From: Betaproteobacteria bacterium
GTDB lineage: Bacteria; Pseudomonadota; Gammaproteobacteria; Burkholderiales; SG8-41
Length of the DNA: 64,000 nt
Assembly (NCBI GenBank): GCA_016192825.1
Contig: JACPTK010000087.1
Location: 1 to 64,000 of the forward strand
Reading direction: 5' to 3'
A program made the position numbers and the translations under genes. Positions 7,506 to 14,737 of this stretch are shown piece after piece; within the stretch, counting starts at the first letter, position 1, and each line of letters opens with the position of its first letter. The notes beneath the pieces were generated by a model that did no database searches, had not been told where the DNA came from, and worked only from the letters and a program-made list of their open reading frames with translations.

Positions 7506-8868
7506 ACTTCAGTCCAAGGCCAGCCACCTGTTGGCGGGCCTGGCCGCCGCGCTGCTGGCGGCGTGCGCGCAAGTCCCGCAGAACGACGCCGAGACGCTGG
7601 CGCAGACCGAGGCGCCCACCGTGGCCGCCGCGCCGGCTCCGCAGGAAGCGAAAGCGCCGTCCGCTGAGCCGGCCCCTGCCCCGGCCGCGGCTGCCGAGCC
7701 GCCTGCCCCGCCGACCGACGTCTGGGAGCGCGTGCGCGGCGGTTTCCAGCTCGCCAACCTCGAAAACCCGCTGGTCCGCGACTGGGAAACCTGGTACTCG
7801 ACCCGCCCGGACTACGTCGCGCGCATGGTCGAGCGCGGAAGCCGCTTCCTCTACCACGTCGTGGAGGAAGTCGAGCGCCGCAAGATGCCGGCCGAGATCG
7901 CACTGCTGCCGATGATCGAGAGCGCCTACAACCCGCAGGCCTATTCGCGCGCCCACGCCTCCGGCATGTGGCAGTTCATCCCCTCCACCGGCAAGCTCTA
8001 CGGGCTGCGCCAGAACTTCTGGTACGACGGGCGGCGCGACGTGCTCGCCGCGACCGCCGCCGCGCTCGACTACCTGGAGAAGCTCTACGGCATGTTCGGC
8101 GACTGGAACCACGCACTCGCGGCCTACAACTGGGGCGAGGGCGCGGTGGCCCGGGCGATCGCGAAGAACCAGGCGAAGGGGCTGCCCACCGACTACGAGA
8201 GCCTCACGATGCCGGCGGAGACGCGCAACTACCTGCCCAAGCTCCAGGCGGTGAAGAACATCGTCGCCAGCCCGGAGCAGTTCGGGATCACGCTCGCCGC
8301 CGTCCCGAACCGGCCGTATTTCGCGACGGTCACCACCAGCCACCATATCGACGTCGAGCTCGCCGCGAAGCTTGCCGAGATCCCGCTGGAGGAATTCCGC
8401 TTCCTCAACCCGGCGCACAACAAGCCGGTGATCAAGGCCGACGGCTCGGAGAGCATCGTGCTGCCGATCGACAAGATCGCGGTGTTCCAGAGCAATCTCG
8501 AAAGCCACGACCAGCCGCTGGTGTCGTGGCAGGCCTACACGGTGAAGCGCAGCGACAAACCGGAGAAGATCGCGGCGAAGCACGGCATCACCCTCGCCCA
8601 GCTGAAGCAAGTGAACGGCATCAACGGCAGGAAGAAGATCGTCGCCGGCCAGACGTTGATGGTGCCGCTCAACGGCAGCGCCGAGCCCAACCTGCCGGAC
8701 CTCCCGGCGCCGAAGGTCGCGCCCGTGCGCTATCGTGCCAAGAAGGCGCGCTGCTATCAGGTCAGAAATGGCGTGCGGAAGGCCGTGCGATGCGCCGCCG
8801 CCAAGAAGCCGGTGGTCAAGACCCGCGCGCCGGCGAAGAAGAAGGCGACCAGCCAGGTTCGCGGCTGA
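7471..8868 (+). CDS. mltD: Membrane-bound lytic murein transglycosylase D
   Basis: A lipoprotein transglycosylase that cleaves peptidoglycan glycan strands. After a hydrophobic segment ending LLAAC (lipobox) comes an Ala/Pro-rich linker, then the SLT domain with ALLPMIESAYNPQAYSRAHA (catalytic Glu), GMWQFIPSTG and ALAAYNWGEG. One LysM module follows (QAYTVKRSDKPEKIAAKHGI), then a Lys/Arg-rich tail. The N-terminus is uncertain because a heptamer array is fused to it. The only in-frame starts are non-ATG: GTG 7369, TTG 7471 (used here) and TTG 7531. The residues before SKASHLLAG are repeat-encoded. Confidence 0.88.
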   Translation: MRVESRVTSHESLQSKASHLLAGLAAALLAACAQVPQNDAETLAQTEAPTVAAAPAPQEAKAPSAEPAPAPAAAAEPPAPPTDVWERVRGGFQLANLENPLVRDWETWYSTRPDYVARMVERGSRFLYHVVEEVERRKMPAEIALLPMIESAYNPQAYSRAHASGMWQFIPSTGKLYGLRQNFWYDGRRDVLAATAAALDYLEKLYGMFGDWNHALAAYNWGEGAVARAIAKNQAKGLPTDYESLTMPAETRNYLPKLQAVKNIVASPEQFGITLAAVPNRPYFATVTTSHHIDVELAAKLAEIPLEEFRFLNPAHNKPVIKADGSESIVLPIDKIAVFQSNLESHDQPLVSWQAYTVKRSDKPEKIAAKHGITLAQLKQVNGINGRKKIVAGQTLMVPLNGSAEPNLPDLPAPKVAPVRYRAKKARCYQVRNGVRKAVRCAAAKKPVVKTRAPAKKKATSQVRG

Positions 8869-8880
8869 GCGCGGCCGCCC

Positions 8881-8910
8881 GGCTGCGCGGCGGCGCGCCG
8901 CCGCGCAGCC
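8881..8910. terminator. 30-bp perfect palindrome after mltD
   Basis: GGCTGCGCGGCGGCG is followed directly by its exact reverse complement CGCCGCCGCGCAGCC, starting 12 bp after the mltD stop. There is no U-tract. It could be a transcription barrier or a REP-like sequence; termination is inferred from position only. Confidence 0.5.
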
Positions 8911-8950
8911 ACGTGACTCGTGACTCGTGACTCGTGACTCGTGACTGGTA
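8911..8950. repeat. Heptamer arm, left side of the four-helix-bundle gene
   Basis: A run of GTGACTC units ending GTGACTGG. The inverse arm is at 9393-9424, on the other side of the 9022-9387 gene, so the gene lies between the two arms of one module. Confidence 0.85.
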
Positions 8951-9021
8951 ACTCGGGCCTAGCCCCCTCCCGCCGTAATCCGCTGTAAACCCCGACCACC
9001 CATGCTGCGTTGCTGGCTGAC

Positions 9022-9387
9022 ATGGGCACCACCCGGACGCATCGCGACCTGATCGCATGGCAGGAAGCCATGCGGCTTGTTGAGGTCGTCTACAGGGACA
9101 CAAAGTCCTTCCCAAACGATGAGACGTTTGGCCTGAGAGTCCAGATCAGGCGATCTGCCGTATCGGTCCCCTCAAATATCGCCGAGGGCGCGGCCCGGAA
9201 CTCTACACGCGAACTGGTTCAATTCCTGAGTATTGCCTGGGGGTCTCTGGCCGAACTCGAGACACAACTTGAGCTAGCGGCTCGGCTAGGTTTTCTCGAA
9301 CATTCAACCGACTGCGTCAATCAAGCGAATCGGGTTGGAAGGCTGGTAAGCGCATTGCACAAGTCGTTGCAACACAGGGTTGACTAA
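9022..9387 (+). CDS. Four-helix-bundle protein (23S rRNA intervening-sequence protein family)
   Basis: A 121-residue protein of the family first found encoded in 23S rRNA intervening sequences and widespread as stand-alone genes. Diagnostic blocks are RDLIAWQEAMRLVEVVY near the N-terminus, QIRRSAVSVPSNIAEGAAR in the middle, and ELVQFLSIAWGSLAELETQL. Its function is not established. The ATG at 9022 is chosen over an upstream TTG because the family starts just before the RDLxxWQ motif. It lies alone between inverted heptamer arms, with AT-richer sequence than its neighbours, consistent with acquired cargo. Confidence 0.88.
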   Translation: MGTTRTHRDLIAWQEAMRLVEVVYRDTKSFPNDETFGLRVQIRRSAVSVPSNIAEGAARNSTRELVQFLSIAWGSLAELETQLELAARLGFLEHSTDCVNQANRVGRLVSALHKSLQHRVD

Positions 9388-9392
9388 GTCCG

Positions 9393-9424
9393 GTCACGAG
9401 TCACCAGTCACGAGTCACCGGTCA
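9393..9424. repeat. Heptamer arm, right side of the four-helix-bundle gene
   Basis: GGTCACGAGTCACCAGTCAC-type units, inverse of the 8911-8950 arm. It continues into the ABC ATPase 3' end, where it supplies the TGA stop codon. Confidence 0.85.
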
Positions 9425-11497
9425 CCCGTCGCGCTTCAGCGCGTAAAGATGACACGCCGCCGTATGTGAAGCGCTGAAGCGGGCGCTGCCCGGATAGCCT
9501 TCGCGGCAACGCGCGAAGGCGTCCGGACAGCGGGGGTGGAAGTGACAGCCCGCCGGCGGATTGACCGGCGAGGGCAGGTCGCCCTGCAGCCGGATCACGG
9601 CCCGCTTCGTCGCCGGGTCCAGCACCGGCACCGCGGAGAGCAGCGAGCGAGTGTAAGGGTGCTTCGGGTCGCCGAGCACTTCGTCCACCGCGCCGCGCTC
9701 GACGATGCGGCCGAGGTACATCACCGCCACCTCGTGCGCGAGGAATTCGATCACCGAGATGTTGTGGCTGATGAAGAGGTAGGCGAGCCCCTTCCGGCGC
9801 TGCAGGTCCTTCAGGAGGTTGAGGATCTGCGCCTGCACCGAGACGTCGAGCGCGCTGGTCGGCTCGTCGCACACGATCAGGCGCGGATCGACCGACAACG
9901 CGCGCGCGATCGCGATGCGCTGGCGCTGGCCGCCGGAGAACTCGTGCGGGTAGCGGAGCTTGATCTCGGGGGAGAGGCCCACCTCGGCGAGCAGCGCGTC
10001 CACGCGCGCCTGGCGCGCCTCGCGATCGGCGCCCAGCCCGAGCGCGGCCATACCCTCCTCCAGCGTCTCCATGATGCGCATGCGCGGATTGAGCGAGGAA
10101 TAGGGGTCCTGGAAGATGATCTGCACGTCCTTGCGCCGCGGCCGCAGCTCGCCGCGCGTCATCCGCGCAAGGTCCGCGCCGTCGAACAGCACCGCGCCGC
10201 CGGACGGCTCGACCAGGCGCAGGATGCCCTTGCCCACCGTGGTCTTGCCGCAGCCCGACTCGCCCACCAGGCCCAGCGTCTGGCCTGACTCGATAGTCAG
10301 CGACACCCCATCGACTGCCTTCACGTGGGCGACGACGCGCTTGAAAAGACCCCTATGGACAGGAAAGTGAACCTTCAGGTCGCTGACTTCGAGCAGTGAC
10401 TGGTGACTGGTGACTGGTGACTGGTCGCCCTCGCGGCTCGCGGCTCGCGGCTCGCGGCTCGTTCCTCGTTGTTCGCCCCCTACTTCCGCCTCCCGCCTCC
10501 CGCCTCCCGCCTCCCGCGCGGCGCCGGGCGCGTATAGGTGGCAGCGGGCGACTTGCCCGTTGCCGGCATCGTAGAGGCCCGGCGTGGACTTGCGGCAAAG
10601 GTCCCACGCGGCGTCGCAGCGCTCGGCGAAGCGGCAGCCGGTGAATTCGCGCGTGAGCGGCGGCACGCTGCCGCGGATCACCGCGAGCGCCCCGCCCCGC
10701 TTGGTCCCGGACGGCAGCGAGTCGAACAGCTTTCTCGAATAGGGGTGCGCGGGCCGGGAGAAGAACGCCTCGCGCGCGCCGGTCTCCACGATCTCGCCGG
10801 CGTACATCACCGCCACCCGGTGCGCCATTTCCGCCACCACGCCGAGGTCGTGGGTGATCAGCATGAGCGACATGCGGCGGGTCCTCTGCAGCTCGCGCAG
10901 GAGGTCCAGCACCTGCGCCTGGATGGTGACGTCGAGCGCGGTGGTCGGCTCGTCCGCGATGAGGAGGTCCGGGCCGCAGGCGAGCGCCGTCGCGATCATG
11001 ACCCGCTGCTTCATGCCGCCCGAGAGCTGGAACGGGTACTCGTGGCGGCGGCGCGCGGGGTCCGGCAGATGCACCGCCTCCAGAAGCTCCAGCACCCGCG
11101 CCTCCAGCGCCGCGCCCGCGAGGCCGGTGTGGCGCCGGAGCGCCTCGGCGATCTGCTCGCCCGCGGTCATCACGGGATTGAGGGAGAGCGCGGGCTCCTG
11201 GAAGATCATGCCGACGCGCCGCCCGCGCACGTGGCGCATCTGCGCCTCCGGAAGCTTCAGCAGGTCGGTGCCTTCGAGCTCGATGCTTCCGCCCACGACG
11301 CCGCCCGCGTCCGGCAGCAGCCGCATGATCGAGAGCGCCGTCATCGACTTGCCGCAGCCGGACTCGCCGACCAGCGCGAACGTCTCCCCGCGCCGCACGT
11401 CGAAGGACACGCCGTCCACGGCGCGGACGAGGGCGTCGCCCGTGTCCAGCCACGTTCTGAGATCGCGAACGCTTAGTAATGAACGCTCTTGGCTCAT
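9422..11497 (-). CDS. Peptide ABC transporter ATPase, fused OppD-OppF type
   Basis: A 691-residue protein with two nucleotide-binding domains, as in YejF. The first has Walker [10 protein letters not shown], signature LSGGMKQRV and [13 protein letters not shown]. The second has [18 protein letters not shown] and [13 protein letters not shown]. Each ends with an OPP-type C-terminal Cys-rich stretch ([22 protein letters not shown]). The ATG at 11497 precedes the conserved [10 protein letters not shown]; an upstream in-frame extension is repeat-encoded. The hinge between the domains (about residues 327-367) is translated from heptamer repeats. It is the last gene of the importer set; its stop codon is in a repeat. 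Confidence 0.92.
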   Translation of the reverse strand: MSQERSLLSVRDLRTWLDTGDALVRAVDGVSFDVRRGETFALVGESGCGKSMTALSIMRLLPDAGGVVGGSIELEGTDLLKLPEAQMRHVRGRRVGMIFQEPALSLNPVMTAGEQIAEALRRHTGLAGAALEARVLELLEAVHLPDPARRRHEYPFQLSGGMKQRVMIATALACGPDLLIADEPTTALDVTIQAQVLDLLRELQRTRRMSLMLITHDLGVVAEMAHRVAVMYAGEIVETGAREAFFSRPAHPYSRKLFDSLPSGTKRGGALAVIRGSVPPLTREFTGCRFAERCDAAWDLCRKSTPGLYDAGNGQVARCHLYAPGAAREAGGGRREAEVGGEQRGTSREPRAASREGDQSPVTSHQSLLEVSDLKVHFPVHRGLFKRVVAHVKAVDGVSLTIESGQTLGLVGESGCGKTTVGKGILRLVEPSGGAVLFDGADLARMTRGELRPRRKDVQIIFQDPYSSLNPRMRIMETLEEGMAALGLGADREARQARVDALLAEVGLSPEIKLRYPHEFSGGQRQRIAIARALSVDPRLIVCDEPTSALDVSVQAQILNLLKDLQRRKGLAYLFISHNISVIEFLAHEVAVMYLGRIVERGAVDEVLGDPKHPYTRSLLSAVPVLDPATKRAVIRLQGDLPSPVNPPAGCHFHPRCPDAFARCREGYPGSARFSASHTAACHLYALKRDG
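10396..10517. repeat. Heptamer arrays inside the ABC ATPase gene
   Basis: Three heptamer arrays in a row lie inside the coding region, between the two ATPase domains: GTGACTG x4 (10396-10423), GCGGCTC x4 (about 10432-10462) and CCTCCCG x4 (about 10488-10516). The frame stays open. They translate to a charged, Arg/Glu/Ser-rich hinge. Confidence 0.9.
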
Positions 11498-11511
11498 GCC
11501 ATCGCCAAATG

Positions 11512-11694
11512 CGTGACTCGTGACTCGTGACTCGTGACTCGAGCCTGTGCCTCCGTGACTGGTGACTGGTGACTCGTGACTCGACCTAAAGACTTTGACC
11601 GGCAAGCAAATCCCCCCCTCGCCCCCGGCTTGGGGGAGAGGATCAGGGTGAGGGGGAAACACCAGTCACCAGTCACGAGTCACCAGTCACGGTT
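11512..11694. repeat. Heptamer module, ATPase-permease gap
   Basis: Left arm 11512-11583 (GTGACTC and GTGACTG runs), a GC-rich stem stretch at 11606-11657, and right arm 11660-11694. The right arm supplies the stop codon of the upstream permease gene (CCG-TGA). Confidence 0.85.
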
Positions 11695-13123
11695 TCCGAG
11701 CGGCAAGGCGAAACGGCCGCGCCGCTCTTATTCGCGGATCGAAGGCATCGCGCACGGCATCCGCGAATAAGTTCGCGGAAAGCACCATCAACAGCATGAA
11801 GCAGAACGCCGCGGCCAAGGACCACCACACCATGGGGTCGCGCGCCATCTCCAGGCGCGCGCTGTTGATCATCCCTCCGAAGCTCGTCATCGTCGGGTCC
11901 ACGCCCACGCCGACATAGGCCAGAACCGCCTCCGCGAGCACCAGGCCGCTGAAGTTCAGCACCACGGAAATGAGGACGACGTGCATGACGTTGGGCACGA
12001 TATGCCGGGCAATGATCCGGAATTCGGACACACCGAACGCCTTCGCCGCCTGGATGTACTCCGATTCGCGCAACTTGAGCGCCTCGCCCCGCAGCAGGCG
12101 GCACAGCCCCGTCCAGCTCGCGATCCCCAGGATGAAGCACAACCAGAAGAGCCGGAAGTCCGCTCGCTGGATCGTGGTTTCGAACTGCTCGGAATGGTTT
12201 TCAATGTAAACCTGCATCACCAGTACCGCGGCCGCGATCAGCAGCACCCCGGGGATCGACGACAGGGTGGTGTAGACGTACTGGATCACGTCGTCCACCC
12301 AACCCTTGAAGTAGCCGGCCATCGTGCCGAAAAGAATCGCGAAGGGCAGCATGATGAGCGTTGTGAGCGTGCCGATGACGAGCCCGGTACGGATGCTCTT
12401 CAGCGCCTGGTAGAACACGTCCTGCCCTACCTTGTCGGTGCCGAGGACGTGGTACTTCGCCGCAAGCGCGACGAGCGGCGAGCCCACCGCCAGCAACACC
12501 CCGAGCGTCACCAGCACGGTGCGCCAAGGCACTTCCGTCCCGCCGCGCCAGATCGCCCGCCACACGGTGTCGGTATCGGTCGCGCCCCCGCGCGCAAGCC
12601 CCGCGCAGAGCAGCGTCGCGAGCACGAACCAGATCACCGAGCCGGCGGCGATGCCGTAGAGGCAACGCCGCGCGACGTCCGGCGCCCAGTCGGCGACCGG
12701 GTCGCGGAGGTGGCTGCCGCCGTGCTTGAGGCGCGGATAATCGCGGACCTGGCGCCCGTCCGGCAGCTCGATGGATTCCTTGGTGTAGCGGTGCGTCGCG
12801 AGCGGCGCCGAGTAGGTCGTGGCCTTGCGGGTGCGCAGGCGTTCGGCGAGCTTGTCGAAGACCGAGAGCACCTCGACCGCGTACACCGCCTTGCCGTCCT
12901 TCACCGCGATCGCCGGGCGGTAGTGCAGCGAGTCGGCGAGCCCGATGGCGACGAAAAACGCGAGCACGGTGGCGGCCGCCATGCCGCTCGGGCTCCGCGC
13001 CACCTTGCGCCACGGCGCGGCGAGGTGATCGTGCCGGCGCACGTGCAGGGCGAACAGCGCGACCGCCGCGAGCAGCACGAACACCAGCGCGTCGGTCCAC
13101 AAAATGACGAGCTTAAACGGCAT
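11687..13123 (-). CDS. Peptide ABC transporter permease, OppC/YejE type
   Basis: A 478-residue inner-membrane permease. It has N-terminal membrane segments near residues 8-25 and 47-65 and a long periplasmic loop. Further helices follow, and a binding-protein-dependent transport domain with the EAA loop (EALKLRESEYIQAAKAFGVS) that contacts the ATPase. At 478 residues it is longer than YejE/OppC (about 300-340). The extra length is an N-terminal loop plus an extra helix pair. It pairs with the OppB-type permease at 13610-14587, from which it is separated by a small GxxExxY gene. The stop codon is in the following repeat arm. Confidence 0.9.
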   Translation of the reverse strand: MPFKLVILWTDALVFVLLAAVALFALHVRRHDHLAAPWRKVARSPSGMAAATVLAFFVAIGLADSLHYRPAIAVKDGKAVYAVEVLSVFDKLAERLRTRKATTYSAPLATHRYTKESIELPDGRQVRDYPRLKHGGSHLRDPVADWAPDVARRCLYGIAAGSVIWFVLATLLCAGLARGGATDTDTVWRAIWRGGTEVPWRTVLVTLGVLLAVGSPLVALAAKYHVLGTDKVGQDVFYQALKSIRTGLVIGTLTTLIMLPFAILFGTMAGYFKGWVDDVIQYVYTTLSSIPGVLLIAAAVLVMQVYIENHSEQFETTIQRADFRLFWLCFILGIASWTGLCRLLRGEALKLRESEYIQAAKAFGVSEFRIIARHIVPNVMHVVLISVVLNFSGLVLAEAVLAYVGVGVDPTMTSFGGMINSARLEMARDPMVWWSLAAAFCFMLLMVLSANLFADAVRDAFDPRIRAARPFRLAARKP

Positions 13124-13129
13124 AAGTCA

Positions 13130-13172
13130 AAAAATAGACAGGATTCACAAGATTCAACAAGATTAACAAGAC
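13130..13172. repeat. ACAGGATT-type repeat arm, left of the GxxExxY gene
   Basis: Sequence of the form ACAGGATTCACAAGATTCAA, then CAAGATTAACAAGAC. The inverse appears at 13566-13607 (AATCCTGTTAATCCTGTGAA). The pair encloses the gene at 13176-13568. Confidence 0.8.
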
Positions 13173-13175
13173 AAA

Positions 13176-13568
13176 TCAGTCATGATCCTTCGATACATGG
13201 TGCTGGCGAAACTTGCGCTTCACCGTGACGCTCTTTCCAAAATGGATCAAGAGGCCGGTGTCGAGACCAGTCGCCACCAGGTAGTTGACCAGCTGAATCT
13301 CGTGCTCCTTGCCGATAGCGTCACCCACTTTTAACTCGCATACGATTTGATCCTCAACGATTACATCAGCAAGGTACTCACCCACCCGATGCCCCTCATA
13401 GCTCACGGCTATCGGTGATTGCTGACGGGCGCGCAACCCCGCCCGCTCAAGCTCGATCATCAGAGCGTTTTCACAAACCTTCTCGAGAAAGCCGCTGCCG
13501 AGCGTCTTGTGCGCCTTAAAGCAGCATCCGATGACGCGCTCGGTCAGTTCATCGATCTTCGTTTTCAA
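13176..13568 (-). CDS. GxxExxY family protein
   Basis: A 130-residue protein of the GxxExxY family, which has a predicted PD-(D/E)xK-like fold. Key blocks are ELTERVIGCCFKAHKTLGSG, FLEKVCENALMIEL (the name motif, with Cys where Tyr is usual), VGEYLADVIVEDQIVCELKV and the late LVNYLVATGLDTGLLIHFG. Role unknown. It lies within the importer gene set, between the two permease genes, same strand, enclosed by inverted ACAGGATT repeats. The simplest reading is a repeat-associated insertion into an existing operon rather than a transporter component. Confidence 0.88.
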   Translation of the reverse strand: MKTKIDELTERVIGCCFKAHKTLGSGFLEKVCENALMIELERAGLRARQQSPIAVSYEGHRVGEYLADVIVEDQIVCELKVGDAIGKEHEIQLVNYLVATGLDTGLLIHFGKSVTVKRKFRQHHVSKDHD

Positions 13569-13607
13569 TCCTGTTAATCCTGTGAAATCTTGTAAATCCT
13601 GTTGAAT
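13566..13607. repeat. ACAGGATT-type repeat arm, right of the GxxExxY gene
   Basis: AATCCTGTTAATCCTGTGAA then ATCTTGTAAATCCTGTTGAA. It begins at the GxxExxY start codon side and ends five bases before the permease stop codon. Confidence 0.8.
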
Positions 13608-13609
13608 TT

Positions 13610-14587
13610 TTATTCAAACCTCACACGGGGATCGACCAGGGTGTAAGAAATGTCCGTGAGAATCAGCCCGATGATGTAGAGCACGGAGCCGAGGAACACC
13701 ATCGCGCGCACGACCGCGAAATCCTGCGAGTTGATGGCGTCGATGGTATAGCTGCCCAGGCCGGGGATGCCGAAGAAAGCCTCGGTGACGAGGCTGCCCA
13801 TGAACAGCAGCGGGATCACCACCACCACGCCGGTCAGGATCGGGATCATCGCGTTCTGGAGCACGTGGCGGAACAGCACGCGGGCCTCCGTCAATCCCTT
13901 GGAGCGGGCGGTCTTCACGTACTCCTTGTTGATCTCCTCGAGGAACAGCGTCCGGTAAAGTCGCACGCTTTCGCCGAATCCGCCGACCAGGCCGACAATG
14001 ACCGGGAGCAGGAGAAACTTGACCGCGTGCGGCCCCACGTCGTATCCGGAGATGGGCACCAGGCCCCAGAGCTTGCTGATCAGGTACTGGCCGCCGATGA
14101 TGTAGAACATGCTGGAGATGGACATCATCGTCACGCACATCACGACGCCCCAGAAATCCACGTAGGTCGCGCGGAAAAAAGCCATGGTCAGCGCGGCCGT
14201 GACGTAGAGCAGCAGCCCCACGAGAAACACCGGGATGGCGATCGCCAGGCTCGGCCACATGCGGGTGCTGATGTCGTAGCCGATGTCCCGCCCCTGGTCG
14301 GAGCGCCCGAAGTCGAACGCGAACAGCTTCACCGAGTTCCCGTAGAAGATGGTATCGGTGAATTGCCGCGCGCCGGCCGCCGCCCCGTTGTAGAGCAGCG
14401 GCTTGTCGTAGCCGCGCTCCTCCTTCCACTTCTGGATCGCCTCCGGCGTCACGCGCTTCACGCCCAGTTGCACGCGCGCCATGTCGTCCGGCGAGTTCAC
14501 GACGAAGAACAGCGTGAAGGTGATGACGTTCACCCCGATCAGGATCGGGATGGCGTAGAGCAGGCGCCTGACGATGTAGGCAATCAT
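13610..14587 (-). CDS. Peptide ABC transporter permease, OppB/YejB type
   Basis: A 325-residue inner-membrane permease. It has the family start MIAYIVRRLLYAIPILIGVN (first helix), a periplasmic loop (about residues 35-95), then five helices. The EAA-type loop EEINKEYVKTARSKGLTEAR is near residue 215. The C-terminus VDPRVRFE is typical of OppB. It is the membrane partner of the 11687-13123 permease and follows the binding-protein gene. Confidence 0.92.
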   Translation of the reverse strand: MIAYIVRRLLYAIPILIGVNVITFTLFFVVNSPDDMARVQLGVKRVTPEAIQKWKEERGYDKPLLYNGAAAGARQFTDTIFYGNSVKLFAFDFGRSDQGRDIGYDISTRMWPSLAIAIPVFLVGLLLYVTAALTMAFFRATYVDFWGVVMCVTMMSISSMFYIIGGQYLISKLWGLVPISGYDVGPHAVKFLLLPVIVGLVGGFGESVRLYRTLFLEEINKEYVKTARSKGLTEARVLFRHVLQNAMIPILTGVVVVIPLLFMGSLVTEAFFGIPGLGSYTIDAINSQDFAVVRAMVFLGSVLYIIGLILTDISYTLVDPRVRFE

Positions 14588-14593
14588 CTCAAA

Positions 14594-14737
14594 TGCGTGA
14601 TTCGTGATTGGTGATTAGTGATTGGAAGAGGCAAGGCGAGACGAGCGTGTGGCCAGGGTCCATTCACTATTCACCCGTCACGCTTTCCACCAGTAGTCCG
14701 TTCACCATTCACTATTCACCAATCACGCTTCTTGCTG
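14594..14737. repeat. Heptamer module, permease-binding protein gap
   Basis: Left arm GTGATTGGTGATTAGTGATT (14598-14630). Right arms at 14660-14690 and 14700-14737 are inverse units (ACTATTCACC, AATCACGC). The right arm encodes the last residues (SVIGE) and the stop region of the binding-protein gene. Confidence 0.85.

Noticed and set aside
13176-13568. GxxExxY gene as an importer subunit
   Set aside because: It is in the operon, but its family is nuclease-like and it is framed by its own repeat type, so an insertion is more likely.
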